NCBI RefSeq assembly: GCF_028858725.1
Contig: NC_084760.1
Coordinates: 52,911,367 to 52,975,366, forward strand
DNA from: Colius striatus
Lineage: Eukaryota; Chordata; Aves; Coliiformes; Coliidae
DNA: 64,000 nt
Reading direction: 5' to 3'
The notes under the pieces were generated by a model that ran no database searches, was not told the DNA's origin, and saw only the letters and a program-made list of their open reading frames with translations. Position 1 is the stretch's first letter. Each line of letters opens with the position of its first letter. The position numbers were made by a program, and so were the translations under genes. Of the stretch, positions 38,991 to 52,828 are shown one piece after another.

Positions 38991-41158
38991 GCAGCAAAGG
39001 AAAAAGGCTGCACTCAACAGTTAGTCACACCTCATAGGGTGCTTGTATTTGCTTCACTGGCTGAGGTTACTTTATTGAAGATACTAAAGTAATGCTGTCA
39101 TGTAAAATGTGAGGGTGCAAGGGTGTGAGAGTGAAGAGGGAGGGAGAAAGACAGATGAATTTAAACGGAAATGTGGGAAGCAAGACCTGTTCTGCTGTGT
39201 TCAGAGTTTATTATACCTTAACTGAGACACAGGGCAAATGTTTTGGTATCAATTTGGGCTTGCCTTGAATACCTTACAGATGAGTGCTGCGCGCCAAGAA
39301 GCAATCAGGTAATTTGTAGTGGTATTTCTGTTGACCGTATTTCAATGGGTCTTTTCCAAAGAGTACAGAAAATGGATCCTCTTGCCACGGTGTGCTCTTG
39401 ATTAAACTCTGGTACAAAAAACTAAAAACAATAACAAACAATACAAATCAAAATACTGCTTTTCTCTCAACCTTAACCTTGGAAGTTTTTAATTTTTTTG
39501 TATAAAAATGGTTTGGATAAGCTAATATTCATGGCTCTGATGCACACATAGGTCTTAGGGACTTCAGTGGGCACTGAATCATGTTTTTTATTTAGAAGCT
39601 CAGCTAAGTCTTCTGCTGGTTAATCTGATAAACACAAAACAGTGGGAAAACATACTATTAGCCCTAGTTTTTTGGCAGGAGGGAAGCACACTCTCTCCCC
39701 TCTCTGATGGAGGATGCCAGCACACAAGCAGCAGCTCCTGTGCTATGAGAGGATCAGGAAGCAGCTTTTCTTGGTTCTGCTATTCCCCTCAAATTTGCAG
39801 GAATCAGATGCTGCACCAGAAGGGAACTGGGGGAAAAGAGAAGCAGAGGCTGGGCTCTCAGCTTTCATAAACTTCATCATAGGAAGGTGTAAGAAAGGAA
39901 CATATCTTAGATAAGATATCTATTTATGTCAGTATTACTTTTCATGCAACTAATCAAGTTTGGCAATACTGTAAATGTTGTGATTGCAGAAGCCTTAACG
40001 CACTGATGAGCTGTTCAGTAGAAATGCCAGTGTCTGCTGCCATCTCAATAAGTGATATGGTGTCTCATTGCTTTGGCCAGCAATACAATTCTTGGCTTGT
40101 CTTTGTTTTGGGAAAGTAAGCAACACACTTGGAAGGTTCCCAGATAGGCCAGCTGCTGCCTTATAGTCTTACTGAAGCTCATGGGAGCTACTGTGCCTCA
40201 CAACCAAGGCTGAAAGGCTAATCTACCAGACAGTTACTGTGTGAAGCTTAGTATATATTGACCGAATAGAATTTGGGAACACTTAAAAAAAACAGATACA
40301 CCAAAGAAAACATGTGGGAAACTGCTCTTTAAAATCACCACTAAAAACCAGGGTGCAATTGGAAGCAACTATTTTTTCCATCAGGGAAGCCATTACAAAA
40401 GAGTATGCTAATGCCTTCCAAGCCAGGAAGAAACAATTGCCCATGTGAAATCATTTTATTTTCTGTGAAATTAGTTTACAGAACCATTTCCTTTCAATAT
40501 GATAGACTATATCTCTACTAATGAAGACAGTAGATTGTGCTGAGATCAAAACATTAGATTGCCAGCTTTCTAGACTGATAGAATAGTTGTATTTAATCCC
40601 ATTATTTTGGATTACTGTGTCTCTTTCAAGGAAGTTTAAACAATGGAGTGGGGAAAAAAAAGGAAGTAAGTATTGTATACACTTAATTTTAATTATCTTT
40701 TTAAAAAGTTTTCTATTCACTGAGACTCTACATAGCTTCTTATTAAATATTAAAATTAAAGAATGTTAAAGAGAATACCCATTGTTTTCATTTGTGGTCT
40801 GTTATTAAAAAAGCAAAGCAAAACAATACTTACAAATTGAAAACATGTCAACAGTGAAATGGAATTTGGATGTAAGCCAAGTGGTCACATTAATTTCTGA
40901 GAAACAAGCTAACTTAATTTTCAGGTTCATTGGGTTTGTCCTCTAGAGGATGTCAGCTGAACTGCATGATGGGGAGGGCAAGTCCTGTTTTCTTTATCAG
41001 GTCACAATATCATAATGTGCCTCCTGATGTTCTCTGAAAGTTGAATTTCCCCTGGTGGGGAAGTGGCTTTGTTGGAGTACTTTTGGTGGAAAAATGAGAT
41101 TCTGGAATATCTGCCTATAGGAGGATTGTGACAGTGCCTTCAGCCTCCTGCCTGGACT

Positions 41159-41206
41159 GTTGGGACAGTCCTGGGCAGTCCTGGGCAGCCCTGGGCAGCC
41201 TTGCAG
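41159..41206. repeat. short tandem repeat, 10-base unit
   Basis: Four near-identical units of CCTGGGCAGT/C in tandem. Confidence 0.8.
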
Positions 41207-42657
41207 TAATTTCTTTTTCAGAAAGTGTTTTAGTCAATAGTCAGTGTTGTGCATATTAACTGCACTTCTGCTGTTTATACTACAGTAGAACTATAAGACA
41301 TTAAAGCAGAGTTGTGAAGGGAAGAATAGAACTAGTTTCTACCTTTTTTGTGAGTTCGGAGCAGAGATGTGTGTTTTATTTAGCTTCTTTCTTTGATATT
41401 TCAATATATTTAGATTAAACATCAAGTCAAATACGATTTTGATATGAAAAATCAAGTGGATTTGATTTTTTTTATGTTGAAGACAAATATTTTCAGCCAT
41501 TTCAAAACTGGATTTGTCTGTACATTATCTTCTTTTTCAAATTAATCTAGAAGAACTGCTCCTACCCTACCCAGACAAGAAGATAATCAGCTGCATAGGA
41601 TGGATCTGGGACAATTTTTCATAAAAGCCAGTGTAATAGGCATGACTCAGTTGACTGAGATGCCATTTTCAGAATTCTTCATCAGCTTTTTTGTCTCTCC
41701 TTTTGCTCCATCTCCTTCTCTCTTAATTGGAAAACAAGAGAGCAAAAATGTCATTCATTTACTGACAATGCAAACATTCAGGCGCAACCTGTAGTAAAAG
41801 AGCCACCCCAGAGGCAAAGAAAACCTCTAGTTTAGATATTTGGGCTTTCTCCTGAGATACCGGAGGCCAGGAGTCCAGCTCTTCTGCCACTGACTGCTTA
41901 CAATCCTGTAGTGAAACCTTTGCTACATAAAGGAGCAGACTCAAGTCTTACTGCTGCTGGTGACCTCTACTCACTGGAATGTCATTGATGATTTGCTTGA
42001 GAAAGCTTTTCTAGCTTGAGCATTCGGAACCTTTGACAAACGGTCAGTATATTCAGGAATTCCCAGGTGTGTATTGCCTAGTATATTTGGCAAGTTCTGG
42101 AAATACCAATCTAAGAAAGTCAGGCTGGAGATTATCTCATGTGAAAATGCAGATCACAAGCAGGTATGAAATTGATGCCAAATCTTTCAGTTAATACTGA
42201 ACACACATTAAAATACAATTAGCTTTATAGGGATTAAAAAATATAAGTGGTAACAGTTTTCAGACATCTCCTTAGAAATCACCTTGCATTTAAGGGAATG
42301 CCTTCATCACTAAAAGATATTGTGGAAATACTCACTTTCTCTCTGGTCCAAGACTTAAATTACTCTGTGCAAGTATCAGCATAGGAAAGAATGCTTCCCT
42401 TCCTCAGTATACTTTATCAAGCATACTTTTGGAAAACATGGGTCTAAACGTCTTGAGATAGAAGAGAAAAAAGAGACCATGTCTCCCAGAAGTGCTATCT
42501 GACAGAATCTAGAGCAGCACACCAGGGAAAGTGGTGGTTTTCACTTGCTCCGATTTTTTTGTGAGTCTGTCTCGTCACTGTCTTGAAATAAACAGCTGAG
42601 CAAGTACGTATTTACTCACCTTCCTTGAACACTAAGTTATTTGACACAGAGAAAGAT

Positions 42658-42726
42658 AATTTAGGACTGGACTAGATGGTCTCCAGAAGTCCCTTCCAAT
42701 CTCAACTATTGCATTATTCTGTGATA
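42658..42726 (+). mobile_element. CR1 3'-end fragment
   Basis: Short sense-orientation tail: GACTAGATGGTCTCCAGAAG, TCCCTTCCAATCTCAAC and ATTATTCTGTGATAA. Confidence 0.75.
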
Positions 42727-44027
42727 ATGCTATTTCCAATGGTGTTTCAAGGGAAAGGGCTGGTTCCACAGGTGTCAGACTATAGCTGAGTGGGATTTGA
42801 GAGTCACCCCAGTACAGGCTACTGGAGGCAGTCCTGAGCTCAGACAGTTGATCTTGGGGAACTCTGTTTTTGAGAACCTAAATCTACTTACGCTTGTACA
42901 GGAAGTAAGATGTTAGGAGCTCCATATTCAGCTGTAAGGAGGTCTGCATGCAAAGGCCAAGATTCCTGAAGTTTTATGCCTTAATTAATTCAATTCAGGT
43001 TTGAGTCATTTAAACTTGACTCGAAAATTTTTTGGAGCCTAGGACTTCAGTGCTCAACTTATTTGTCTTTTCTTTTGAGAATTGATTCAAGGTTGTCATT
43101 GTCACCCTTATTCTGGATCTTTTTATTTATTTTGGTTTTCTTTTGAGGTCTTAAAAGATCTTAGCTCACCTTACAATCTTTAACTGATTGTGTTATAAAA
43201 GTAAACATAAGTCTGCAAAGAAAGTACAGGCAGAACAGGTGACACTCATAAAAATTCCATTCAGATAAGGAAAAGTACCCCAAACAGCAAATCTGCAGGA
43301 GTCACTTTGCAGATTTACTTCAGTCTTCAAAGTTCAAGACTGAGGGGGAAAAAAAGTTTCATAAATTAAAACCATTGATAACATTTCTGCTTAAATGTCT
43401 TTAAATAATTTCTGCTCCCTGACAAGAAATTGTCTTTGAAGATACACCAGAAGAGTGGATAAAAACATTAGTCTCTAGTTACTTCCTCAAGCATTCTGTT
43501 TATCCATGCCTTCTAGATATACAGAAAAAAGCAGTTAACACTATATAAAGCCATGATCTTAAGTTTGGTGCTCTTTGCTATCACCTAGCCTTTAAAACTA
43601 AGGGTGATAGAACAACTATCATTCCCTTCATTAACTGGAAGAAAAAATGTTATGTAAGCATGTAAGCAAATATCCAAAAGACAGCAGGAACCAACTAGGG
43701 CCAACCAAGGGCAGAAAGAAAATGTATGTATCTAGTGATAAGAAACATCATATTTGTGAGGCACTTCAGAAAACCAAACTTTTAAAAGTCTTGATTTTAA
43801 GGAAACTCCATTCATGATTTAATAACCAATGATTACTAAATTTGTGCTATGAACTAATAATAACTTTAATATACAAAGTCTTTAACATCCTTCATCTACC
43901 TCAAATACATTGAAAAGCAGATATTACTTTCTCTAAAACTATAGAATAAATATTATTGTTCACATGGATGCAAAATTCTTTACCATATATTTGTCTAAAA
44001 AGTTTAATGTGGACAGCAGATTCTTAG

Positions 44028-44345
44028 ACTCATAGAATGATTTAGGCTAGAAGGGTTCAACCCCTGTCATAGGTAGGGGCATCTTTGACTACATCAGGTT
44101 ACTCAAAGCCCCATCCAACCTGACCTTGAACACTTCCGTAGATGGGGCACGCACACTGTCTCTGGCAACCTGTTTGAGCATCTCACCACCTTTTTGTCTC
44201 ACAATTTTCTTCCTTATATACAATCTAAATCTACCTCTTTCAATTTAAAACCATTGCTCTTTGTCCTGTCACTACAGGCCTTGTTAAAAAGTCTATCTCC
44301 ATCTTTCCTGTAAGCCCCCCTTGTATACAGAAACATCATAAAATG
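44028..44345 (-). mobile_element. CR1 retroposon fragment
   Basis: Antisense CR1 3' region: CTCATAGAATGATTTAGG, CCAACCTGACCTTGAACACT and TTGTCCTGTCACTACAGG. Moderately diverged. Confidence 0.85.
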
Positions 44346-44399
44346 TTCTCATTTCCACATTTAAGCATTCGTAAACCATCAACCAGGCACAATAGAAAC

Positions 44400-44442
44400 A
44401 TGATGATGATGATGATGATGATGATGATTATGATGATGATGG
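44400..44442. repeat. (ATG)n microsatellite
   Basis: About fourteen tandem GAT/ATG triplets with one interruption (ATTATG). Confidence 0.95.
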
Positions 44443-46867
44443 TAGGTAGCATTTCCTCTACTTCTCATTACAGTCTGCGAATATATCTATAGCTTAATGA
44501 CAGGTGATTCATAATTACATGACTCAAAGAAGTGAGTCAGTAAGAAAAGTCACTGCACATGTACCATATCTAGTCTCATTAGTGAGAAGTTAGGAAATGG
44601 AAAACTAAATTATTTTCTGAATTACACCAGGGGAATTCACAGCTTAATTCTGCAGAGGTGGTTTGGCTACACTAGACTGATCTATTCCTTCCAGGACAGA
44701 ATGAAAACAGATCTCCTGATTAGCTGCGAGGCTTTCACATTTAGGGATGCACCAACATACCTTCAAGTTCAAAACACAATGCAATCTGTTAACTACCAAG
44801 ATCTTTGAATACAGCATTTTTAATATAAGGCAATGTAAGATATAAATGAAAGAAAGGAGATGGAAATGGCTCATCTGCACGAAACACTAGCTTTGTATAC
44901 ATGTCTAAGTAGCAAGCAAAAGCAAGCAGCTAGAACAAGGAAAAGAATTACAGAATTGTTTTGTCAAGAGTATGACTGTCCATTATAGTATTCCTGACAC
45001 ATCATTCAGTATATGCACGTCAAACAATTCCTTACCCCTCCCATCTCCTGTACTTGCACACATCATGCATTTTCATCATGAACTGATGTTTAATGATTAC
45101 TAGTGTACAGATTTACATACAAAGAGCAGAAGACAATGAGATGTCAAGCTTGAATGCCAATGAGAGACTATGTTGATGTATTGAAATATTCCAAGACTAT
45201 GATGGCACCATTTTTGTTTCTCTTGCACAAAAACCTAAACCCAAACCAATAGCAAAAAACCCCACAATCCACTATAATCACAAGGGAATTCTTTTAGTAG
45301 TAATTAGTATATATGTTTTATTTCGATGCATAAATGACTAATCCCCTGTTAAATGACAGGCAAAACGTATCCCCTTCCCTATTAGTATTGACAAGAATTA
45401 CTTTAAGAACTAAATGGATTTGCTAATAACAGAACTCTTTTAAACAGTGCGTTCTCTGAAGGGAGGTAGAATGGATGAATGTGTGAACTTGATCAAATTT
45501 TTTCCTAGTTGCTCAACATGACACTAGCTATCACTGAGCCAGAAAATGATTGTTGTATCACCTACCCTACCACTTATCAACAACAGAAAAACTCCTTCAT
45601 AAGAGAGTAAGAAAAGGGAGCAATTATTCTGGGCATGTTATCCTCTGAGCAGTGATCTACAGTAAGAAGAATGAAATTCTTTAGAGCAGTTTTACACCAA
45701 AAATCCAAACTCTGGTACCCAGAGGTTGCCCATAGATACGTCTCTCTAGGCTTGGAGCCATCCTGCATTTTCTGGTATAATAACCACATAGTAATCAGAA
45801 CATAGAAACTGAAGGGACATTCAAACTTTAGGTAGAGGAGATAGATTCAAACAAATATTATTTTTAAAATGAACTTTATTCTGTGAGAAACCAAAGACGA
45901 TAAAAGGAAAACGTCTCTGATTCATGTATTAGAAAATGTTTCAGAGGATTTAAAAGATGCATTGTCACTGATAATCGCTCTCCTAACCCCTTTGTACATA
46001 AGTACACAGCTTCCTCTATGCTCAGATTACAGATAATATCCTCGTTTGAGCATTAACTTAGGCAGAGAAACTTTAAAACTACTTCTTCATACTGCCTTTC
46101 CAGGAATATGTTTATAAAAGATTTGAGGAAGTGGCTACTGCTACAGTAGCCATTATTGTACCTATTGTGACCTATATAAAGTATCAGGGGATAAAACCCC
46201 CAACATTCTTAAATGCATATGTAGGCTTTCAGCAAAAGTTTCATATGTTAACTTTAGGGTCAGAATTGTTTAATCCCATTGATGCAATATAAAATATTTT
46301 GAAGAAACACAACGTCCAGAGTTTCTCATTATGGATTTCATTCTCCTGTGAGCTTTGCTTATCTCATTATGTCTAGCCCTTATTCAGTACATTCTATTTA
46401 TGTTTTTTCCTATTTTTAAACAGTGTATGTCCAAATGCCTTGTTTTTAATGAAGCATAGCAGTAACATTTGATTGGAATTTAGATAAATAAGCAGATAAA
46501 TCCATGTCTGTTTTCTGCAAGCTTATATGCATATATATGAAACATTAAAAACGTAGCTAGATAAAGACCAAAGATTGATCTTTTTTTAATATGTCTTATA
46601 ATTTTTCACTGCAAAATGGAAAGTATTATGGGATCAACAAAGTTCTTGTGGGATTCCCCTTACAGTTGGAATAAAAGTAGTATGAGATTATCTTTTGTGG
46701 AGTCCCTAGAAAGAATAATAAAAGGGTTACATAGAAAAGTCAGGAAAAAAAAGAGCCTATAAAATTAAGAATTTATTTGTCCTGTGCAAGATAATGATAA
46801 TATATCTTCTCATAAATATCAACATATACTATTACTTGTAATACTTGTGTAGTTTGAGACTATAAGC

Positions 46868-47045
46868 ATCTATAGTGTACTGGGCACTACGCATAATAAG
46901 AAACAGTTCTTCTCCCAAAAGATTTACAGGCTAACTTTGATCATTTAACTTTATTTTACAGACAGAGCAAGTGACTTTTCCAAGGGCAAATCAGACATGC
47001 CAAAAGCAAGGAATAAGACCTGTCTCTTCTAGTACAGCACTCTTT
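46868..47045 (+). mobile_element. ancient MIR-like SINE remnant
   Basis: Landmarks in order are TATAGTGTACTGGGCACTAC, ATAATAAGAAACAG, CCCAAAAGATTTACAGGCTA, AGAGCAAGTGACTTTTCCAA and AGCAAGGAATAAGACC. This is the order of the amniote MIR family (key phrase 'agtgacttgcccaagg'). A fossil insertion much older than the CR1 copies. Confidence 0.65.
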
Positions 47046-47719
47046 ACTGAGTACCATCATAATTATCCACCCATCACTTCAGTACACCATTAGCTCAAGC
47101 AGACATTAGTTCAGATTGCAGTGGGATGTACTGCTAAATCCTGTACAAATGTTCTGTTCACTTAATCTGTTGATAAGAGACACAGTAAAGACCTTTCTGA
47201 TGTTTTCAAAACATATAACAGGTTGAACAGGTGGTGCTGAAGGTGTTCTGGGTGAAGGAAAGCACTAGCTGAGGCTGGCTGGGGCTGAGGAGATACTTAG
47301 CGTCCTTTGTCTTGGTGTGTTAAACACAATAGGAAATATGCAAGCTTGCTTACTTAACACCAGTGGTTTGGGAAGCAAACCCAGAGATCTGCAGCATGTG
47401 AGGCTTCACACTGTGCCCTCCCCAGGGCATGGCTGTGTTTCTGCCCAGTATCCCAGCTATCCCGAGGTTCTCATCTTTGGCCAGTGTTTATGCTCAGAAG
47501 CTCTGAAAACATCATGACTGATTTGTGGTTGAAGATAAGAGACCTTTGACAGTATGCAACGTCATTTCTCTGACACAGATATCAGAGTTCATTTTCCTCC
47601 TGAGCAAATTCCAGAATCTGTTACTGTTCAGAACCTGTGATTTTACTTAAGAGCACAATACTTCTGTGATTATGTACATGCAACAAATTGAACTTTTATC
47701 TATTGTTTATTTAGTAAAT

Positions 47720-47790
47720 GAGGACCTAATTAAGAGCCCACTGAAGTCAGTGGGAGGAATACTATTTCCTCTGGATTGGGCATCGGATTG
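47720..47790. repeat. ancient palindromic-repeat remnant
   Basis: CCCACTGAAGTCAGTGGGAG is self-complementary around its centre and is flanked by CTGGATTGGG. It resembles amniote repeats built around a CCATTGACTTCAATGG hairpin. Family name not recalled. Confidence 0.4.
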
Positions 47791-49345
47791 CTCTAATGTT
47801 GCCTGTCATTAAGAATAATATATATAAAAAATGTTTTTATAAATATTGTCCCAGTGTATCATGCATAAAAACATCACCATTTTTTCTTCTGTCACACAAT
47901 CTAAAAATAATTGGCTATAATATATTCATTTCTGGCAAATGCCATTTTGTCAGTGACAATCAGGGACAGATGACTGCAAACACTTGGTTCCTAACCTTAG
48001 AAAATGTTTTCTGAAATTATTATAACTCAGAGACTAACAAGTGCATGAATGTCTCACCATCCAGAAAAGTGAGATTCAAAGCCTCCCTCCTGCATCTCAG
48101 TACAGAGCGTATGCTGCAAACAGGAATATGCAAAAGGACAAGCAGTGATCTTTGTCTCCAAGTTAACTGAGGACCCAAGCAACTTCCAAGTGAAGGCATC
48201 GTCTGTCTCTGAGGCTTCCTGTAGACTGTGGCTAATCAATCTCAAGAAAAATCACCTATTTAGCAGTTATTTGCAGATAGGCTAGGTATACAAGAAAAAG
48301 TTTTGCTAATAGACCTGCCTGGAGTATCCACAGAAACTCTCAAAACCATTTCTTCAAGGGTGAAAATCTTGTCTAACCTCAGCTCTGTTCTTGGATCATT
48401 CACAGAGAAACTGAAGATGTTTGTATAGCTGCCCAGTGAAAAACTTACTTTTCTTTTCCTGGATGCTGCCCTCCAAAGCACAGTGCAAATACATGAATAG
48501 TGAAGTGGCTGTTCAATCTGCAAGCTTGTAGGAGCACGTACTTGTATGAATACAAACATTTTCTCTCAATTTGGCAAAGGAAAAAAAGAATATATACTGA
48601 AAAATGGTGTTCTAAAATCAAGATAAGTAGCTTGAAGTAACTGTCTAACATCAACTTGAGAGACAAGTAAGCACAGGAAAATTTTACTTTCATGTAGTTA
48701 CATAAGGTCAACATATGAAGTCTCTACTCACAGTTTACCTCCACTATCTAGAGTGTAGAGTCTCCCTGTGTTTGTAGCGGAGAAAGGTATGTGAACTGTG
48801 AAGAAGTTAGTGTAATATAAATACACAATGACAGTTGATTTATTTTGAAGTTTGCTCTTTGAGGAGTAAAACATAAGAGTCCACTTCTATACAAATCAGA
48901 ATGGGTTTTCATTTAAAGATAGCAGGAACAGGAAATAAATAAAATACCCGAATGTAAAGAGACAGACAGGCATGTCTGGCTTTACCAGCTGGAGACGGAG
49001 CAGGAAATACATTATTGAACATCACCATCTACTGGATGTCAGCATTTGTTCCTTGCAAAGGGAACTCTGTGCTTCTGTGCTGAATTAACTTGTCAGGCAA
49101 GCCTCTGCTTTTGCAGATCTGACACTGCTCATATGGTTATTGGCAGACTAAAGTTTGTGGAGCTTTTCAGCACTAGGTTGGGAAAAGGTTTTCAGTGTCA
49201 CAAAAACAAACTCAAAAAGTTCAGGGTGATAAAACATATCCTATGAATTTGTTTATAAACCACAATGAGAACTTAAAAAAACAATGAAGGTGGAAGTAGT
49301 CAGGCATAGGGGCAACAGCATTCCTTGGGTAATCAGTTTGTGTAG

Positions 49346-49369
49346 GCACACACACACACAAACACACGA
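49346..49369. repeat. (CA)n microsatellite
   Basis: Interrupted CA repeat. Confidence 0.85.
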
Positions 49370-50744
49370 GCATACCATTGAGCTGCACAGCTATCCCCCT
49401 GGGTAGCTCATAACTGCAGTGCCATAATTTTGAACATTGTCTGATCATTATCTTGGCTACATGGATAATATTCAATCACATTTGTTCAATGTTACAGCAT
49501 TGGCACTAGAATCAGGGCTCACGGAGGGCAAAAGGGCCATCACAAACTGTCCTGAGCCTCCCTGGCACCATCTCCAAACATTTGAGCAGCACAGGGTCCT
49601 GTTTGATTCTAGTGTTAAGAAATGTTGAAACAGTGTTTCCTACCCCCATGTCTAAGGCACTGCTCAGCAGAAACCAACCTCCTGACAAATGGAGGATGGG
49701 AGCTGTGTTCCCAGCTTCCTGCGAAACTTGAAACCTGCCTCTTCTCAGCTGCAACAGCAAGTGTCCAAAACACAGATGAGAACCAGTTTAAGCTTTTGGA
49801 GAAGGCTCTTATTACTCGATTAAATATCATTTTTTGAGCTAAAATATGAAATACCATGGTCTAAAATAACTCCTTCTCTGACTCCTAAGACACCTTTAGA
49901 GCATCTATCTGTGATCAAATAAAGTATGGGGATATTCTCCTCGTCTGCTGCATTACTTGTTAAATGTTGTTGTGCTGATTCGTGGGCAATACAGGGAGAA
50001 AAGCAGTCCCTGCTACAGGAAGGTTAGTCCAGGAGTCTGTTCTTCTAAACATACTGAAGCTATAGATGGACAATGGCTTAAAACTTTGGTGAAATCCTGA
50101 AGATTTGTTTCTAGTATGGAATTAATTTTGAAAATTTTGGATTTGAAGCTCAGAGATGTTTGCTAAAAAAGACCCTGAGCCCTTTTCTAGCCACAATACT
50201 AGCCTTGGAAGAGAGTACAAGGATAAGTATGAAAAGTGATAATGGAAGCAGTATATTTGTAGGAAACATGATCTTTCCACCAGAATGAATGCTTCTGAGA
50301 CTACGCCAAACAATAGAAAACTAGGAATTAACTCCTTGAGGCAAAAAAAAAGCATGATAGTTATTTTGTAAGAGAGCTTCTCAGTTGTCTCAAGACAACA
50401 CAAACTCCCTGGGCTTTTTGCCTGGGTTTGGCAGTCTATGTTTGGAGTTCTACAGTGCCAGTAAAATACCGCAGATATACCATGCAGGTATGAGAAATAT
50501 TATATTTAAAACTACTCAGAGAACTCCCTAACAGCAAAGCATGATATAGTGACTGCTGAGTAGGTGTAGTCTCTGGAATGGAAAAGAATTCTTCCATGAT
50601 GATACAAAAGGGAAAAAATAAGCTCAAGCAAAGAGAAAAAAAAAAAAGTTGAAAAGAGTCGAGAGGCAGGAGCAACACTGGAAGTTAGAAGGAGATACGA
50701 GAAAGTGGTGCAGTCAATTTAATCATACTGGATTGTTTTCATTG

Positions 50745-51010
50745 ATAAAATGACAGAGGATCAGAGAGGAGACATGATAACAGTCCTCAAATACTGAAAA
50801 GGTGATGAAAATAGAGCAAGAGTAATTACGCTTTTAGACAGAAAAAAAAAGAAAAGCAATGGACACAAGCTGAAGGGAGATTTTTTGATGTTAATAAATA
50901 TTTTTCATTGACAGATGATCTGGGTATGGTGTGACTCTTCACCACTGGAGGTTTTGAGAACAAGAGAGACCAACAGTTTTGGGAATTTTATGATACCTGC
51001 CTGTAGTCCT
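50745..51010 (+). mobile_element. degenerate CR1-like fragment
   Basis: Faint sense-strand match to the CR1 3' region: AGAGAGGAGACATGATAAC, CAAGCTGAAGGGAG and CTGGAGGTTTTGAG occur in the right order and spacing but the copy is highly diverged. Confidence 0.45.
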
Positions 51011-52245
51011 GCCTTGCTTCCACTGGAAGGTATGGTATGGACAAGAGGGTCTCTACCAGCCCGTTAAGTCTTTCAGCACCACAGCATCGTGAAAATGAGA
51101 GTGAATGAGAGAACAAGCAAAACTTTCAAGAATGTCAGCAGGATAAAGTGGCACAGGTTAAGATACTGTACTTGAAGACTGTACGTCTGCATCACCAAGC
51201 ACAGATACAGAACTAATATTACTAGAAGGGACAGAGCCATAATGACAAGAGTTATAGGCTGGCTCACCTGAGCAGCAGTCCCTATGACTTTGTAAACAGA
51301 CACAGCACCAACTCCAGGTATAGAAAAATGTTTTCCATAAAGCAAAAGGATTTTGCTTTTTTGTTAAAATCTTAACAAATTTTGTTAAAATTTGTTAATT
51401 GCTTTTTTTATTGCTTCATGAACAGTGCAAACACCACAATTTCTTTTTGCTTGCCAGGATTAATCTTTCCATCTTGTAAATTACTTTACTTGCAAATGAT
51501 TTCATATAGAACTTTTAAAAAATATTTGCGTTTATTAAAGAGCCCTGTCTGTTCCCTTTCAGAGGAAATTATTTTCTATTTAGTATATTGAATACTACTT
51601 AATTTAAAAAACCTCTTGTTTCTGTTAGTTATTGATATCTAGAGTAGATAGATATGTTTGCGCACATACTGATATTGGATGATGTACCTGTTCTCATGCA
51701 TGCTGTATTTACCTAGGAGCACTGGTCTATCCACTTCTTTCTTTACTACTGCAAACATGAGCTTAGTTTTACACAAAGCTGGTAACATCCCACATCAACC
51801 TTTCACTGGCTTTGAAAGATCAAGTAGGGTATGGTTTGTATGAAGCAGAAAAGGTTACTATGTCTAAGGAGAAGCCTTGATCACTGAAAAAGCTCTAAAA
51901 ATCATCATCAGTATTCCATAAAGATAAAGTAATCAGTGTCTGGCCCTCAGAAGAAACAGGAAGGGGCTACAAATTATTGTTGCCCTAGAGTGGAAACTAG
52001 CCGATCCCTGGATAGGATCCCTCACTCAGTTAATCTCTGTATTGATAGTGGCTAGAATTTCTTAGAATTACTGAGGATATTTTGACATCATAGCAAAGAA
52101 GAATTCTGCTCACAGACAACAGATAACTACACTTAGCTACATATGTCAAAAAGACAATGGAACACCGGAGTCTTTTGCTCACAAAAGATTCAACTCAACA
52201 ATTAGTAGCCAGGAGATTTTATTATATCAGAAATACTGATCTTCA

Positions 52246-52312
52246 TTGGCCAAATTCTGAAGTACTCAGGTCAGCCAAAAGTCACAGAGAAGTCAGAGGG
52301 TCAAATGCAGTT
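52246..52312. repeat. ancient palindromic-repeat remnant
   Basis: TTGGCCAAATTCTGAAGTAC, then GAGAAGTCAGAGGGTCAAAT. The 'ggccaaattct' edge plus a central 'aagtca' hairpin recalls old amniote palindromic elements. Confidence 0.4.
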
Positions 52313-52828
52313 TTACCCTAAACTCAAAACAAAGCCATTGAACTGTCTCAGCAAGTTGTGCCAGGAACTGAGGCACTGACAAAGTCATGTATGGCTATAG
52401 ACATGTGGACAAAGTCATGTGTAGCATCACCTATGAAGTAAGAAGGGGACGTAGGAACAGTGAAGAAATGCTTGAATAGCATAACCTGCAAGGAAGGAAA
52501 TGTATTTTACTCCATGAAAGGAAGAGCTGTAAGCAGAAGCAGATGAAAGTTCAGGCTAAATGCCATTTTTTACTCTGAAAATCTCTGACTGGTCTTACTG
52601 ATTTCTGAAGCCTGTCATTCATGGTTACGAATGTGGTTTGGCAGATATGGGCACACCTGAGAGGTGCTGAGAGGAGTGGAGCTACCATCGACCACCCCTA
52701 GCCCAAGCCCTCACCCTTACCCGGAGGTGTGGAGGGAAGCCCCCGCTGCCGCCCTATTGCGTTCGCCGCTCTGAGGCGGCGGGCCAAAAGCTACTCCCGC
52801 ACATGAGCCGGAGTCACTGTCGCCGGGA

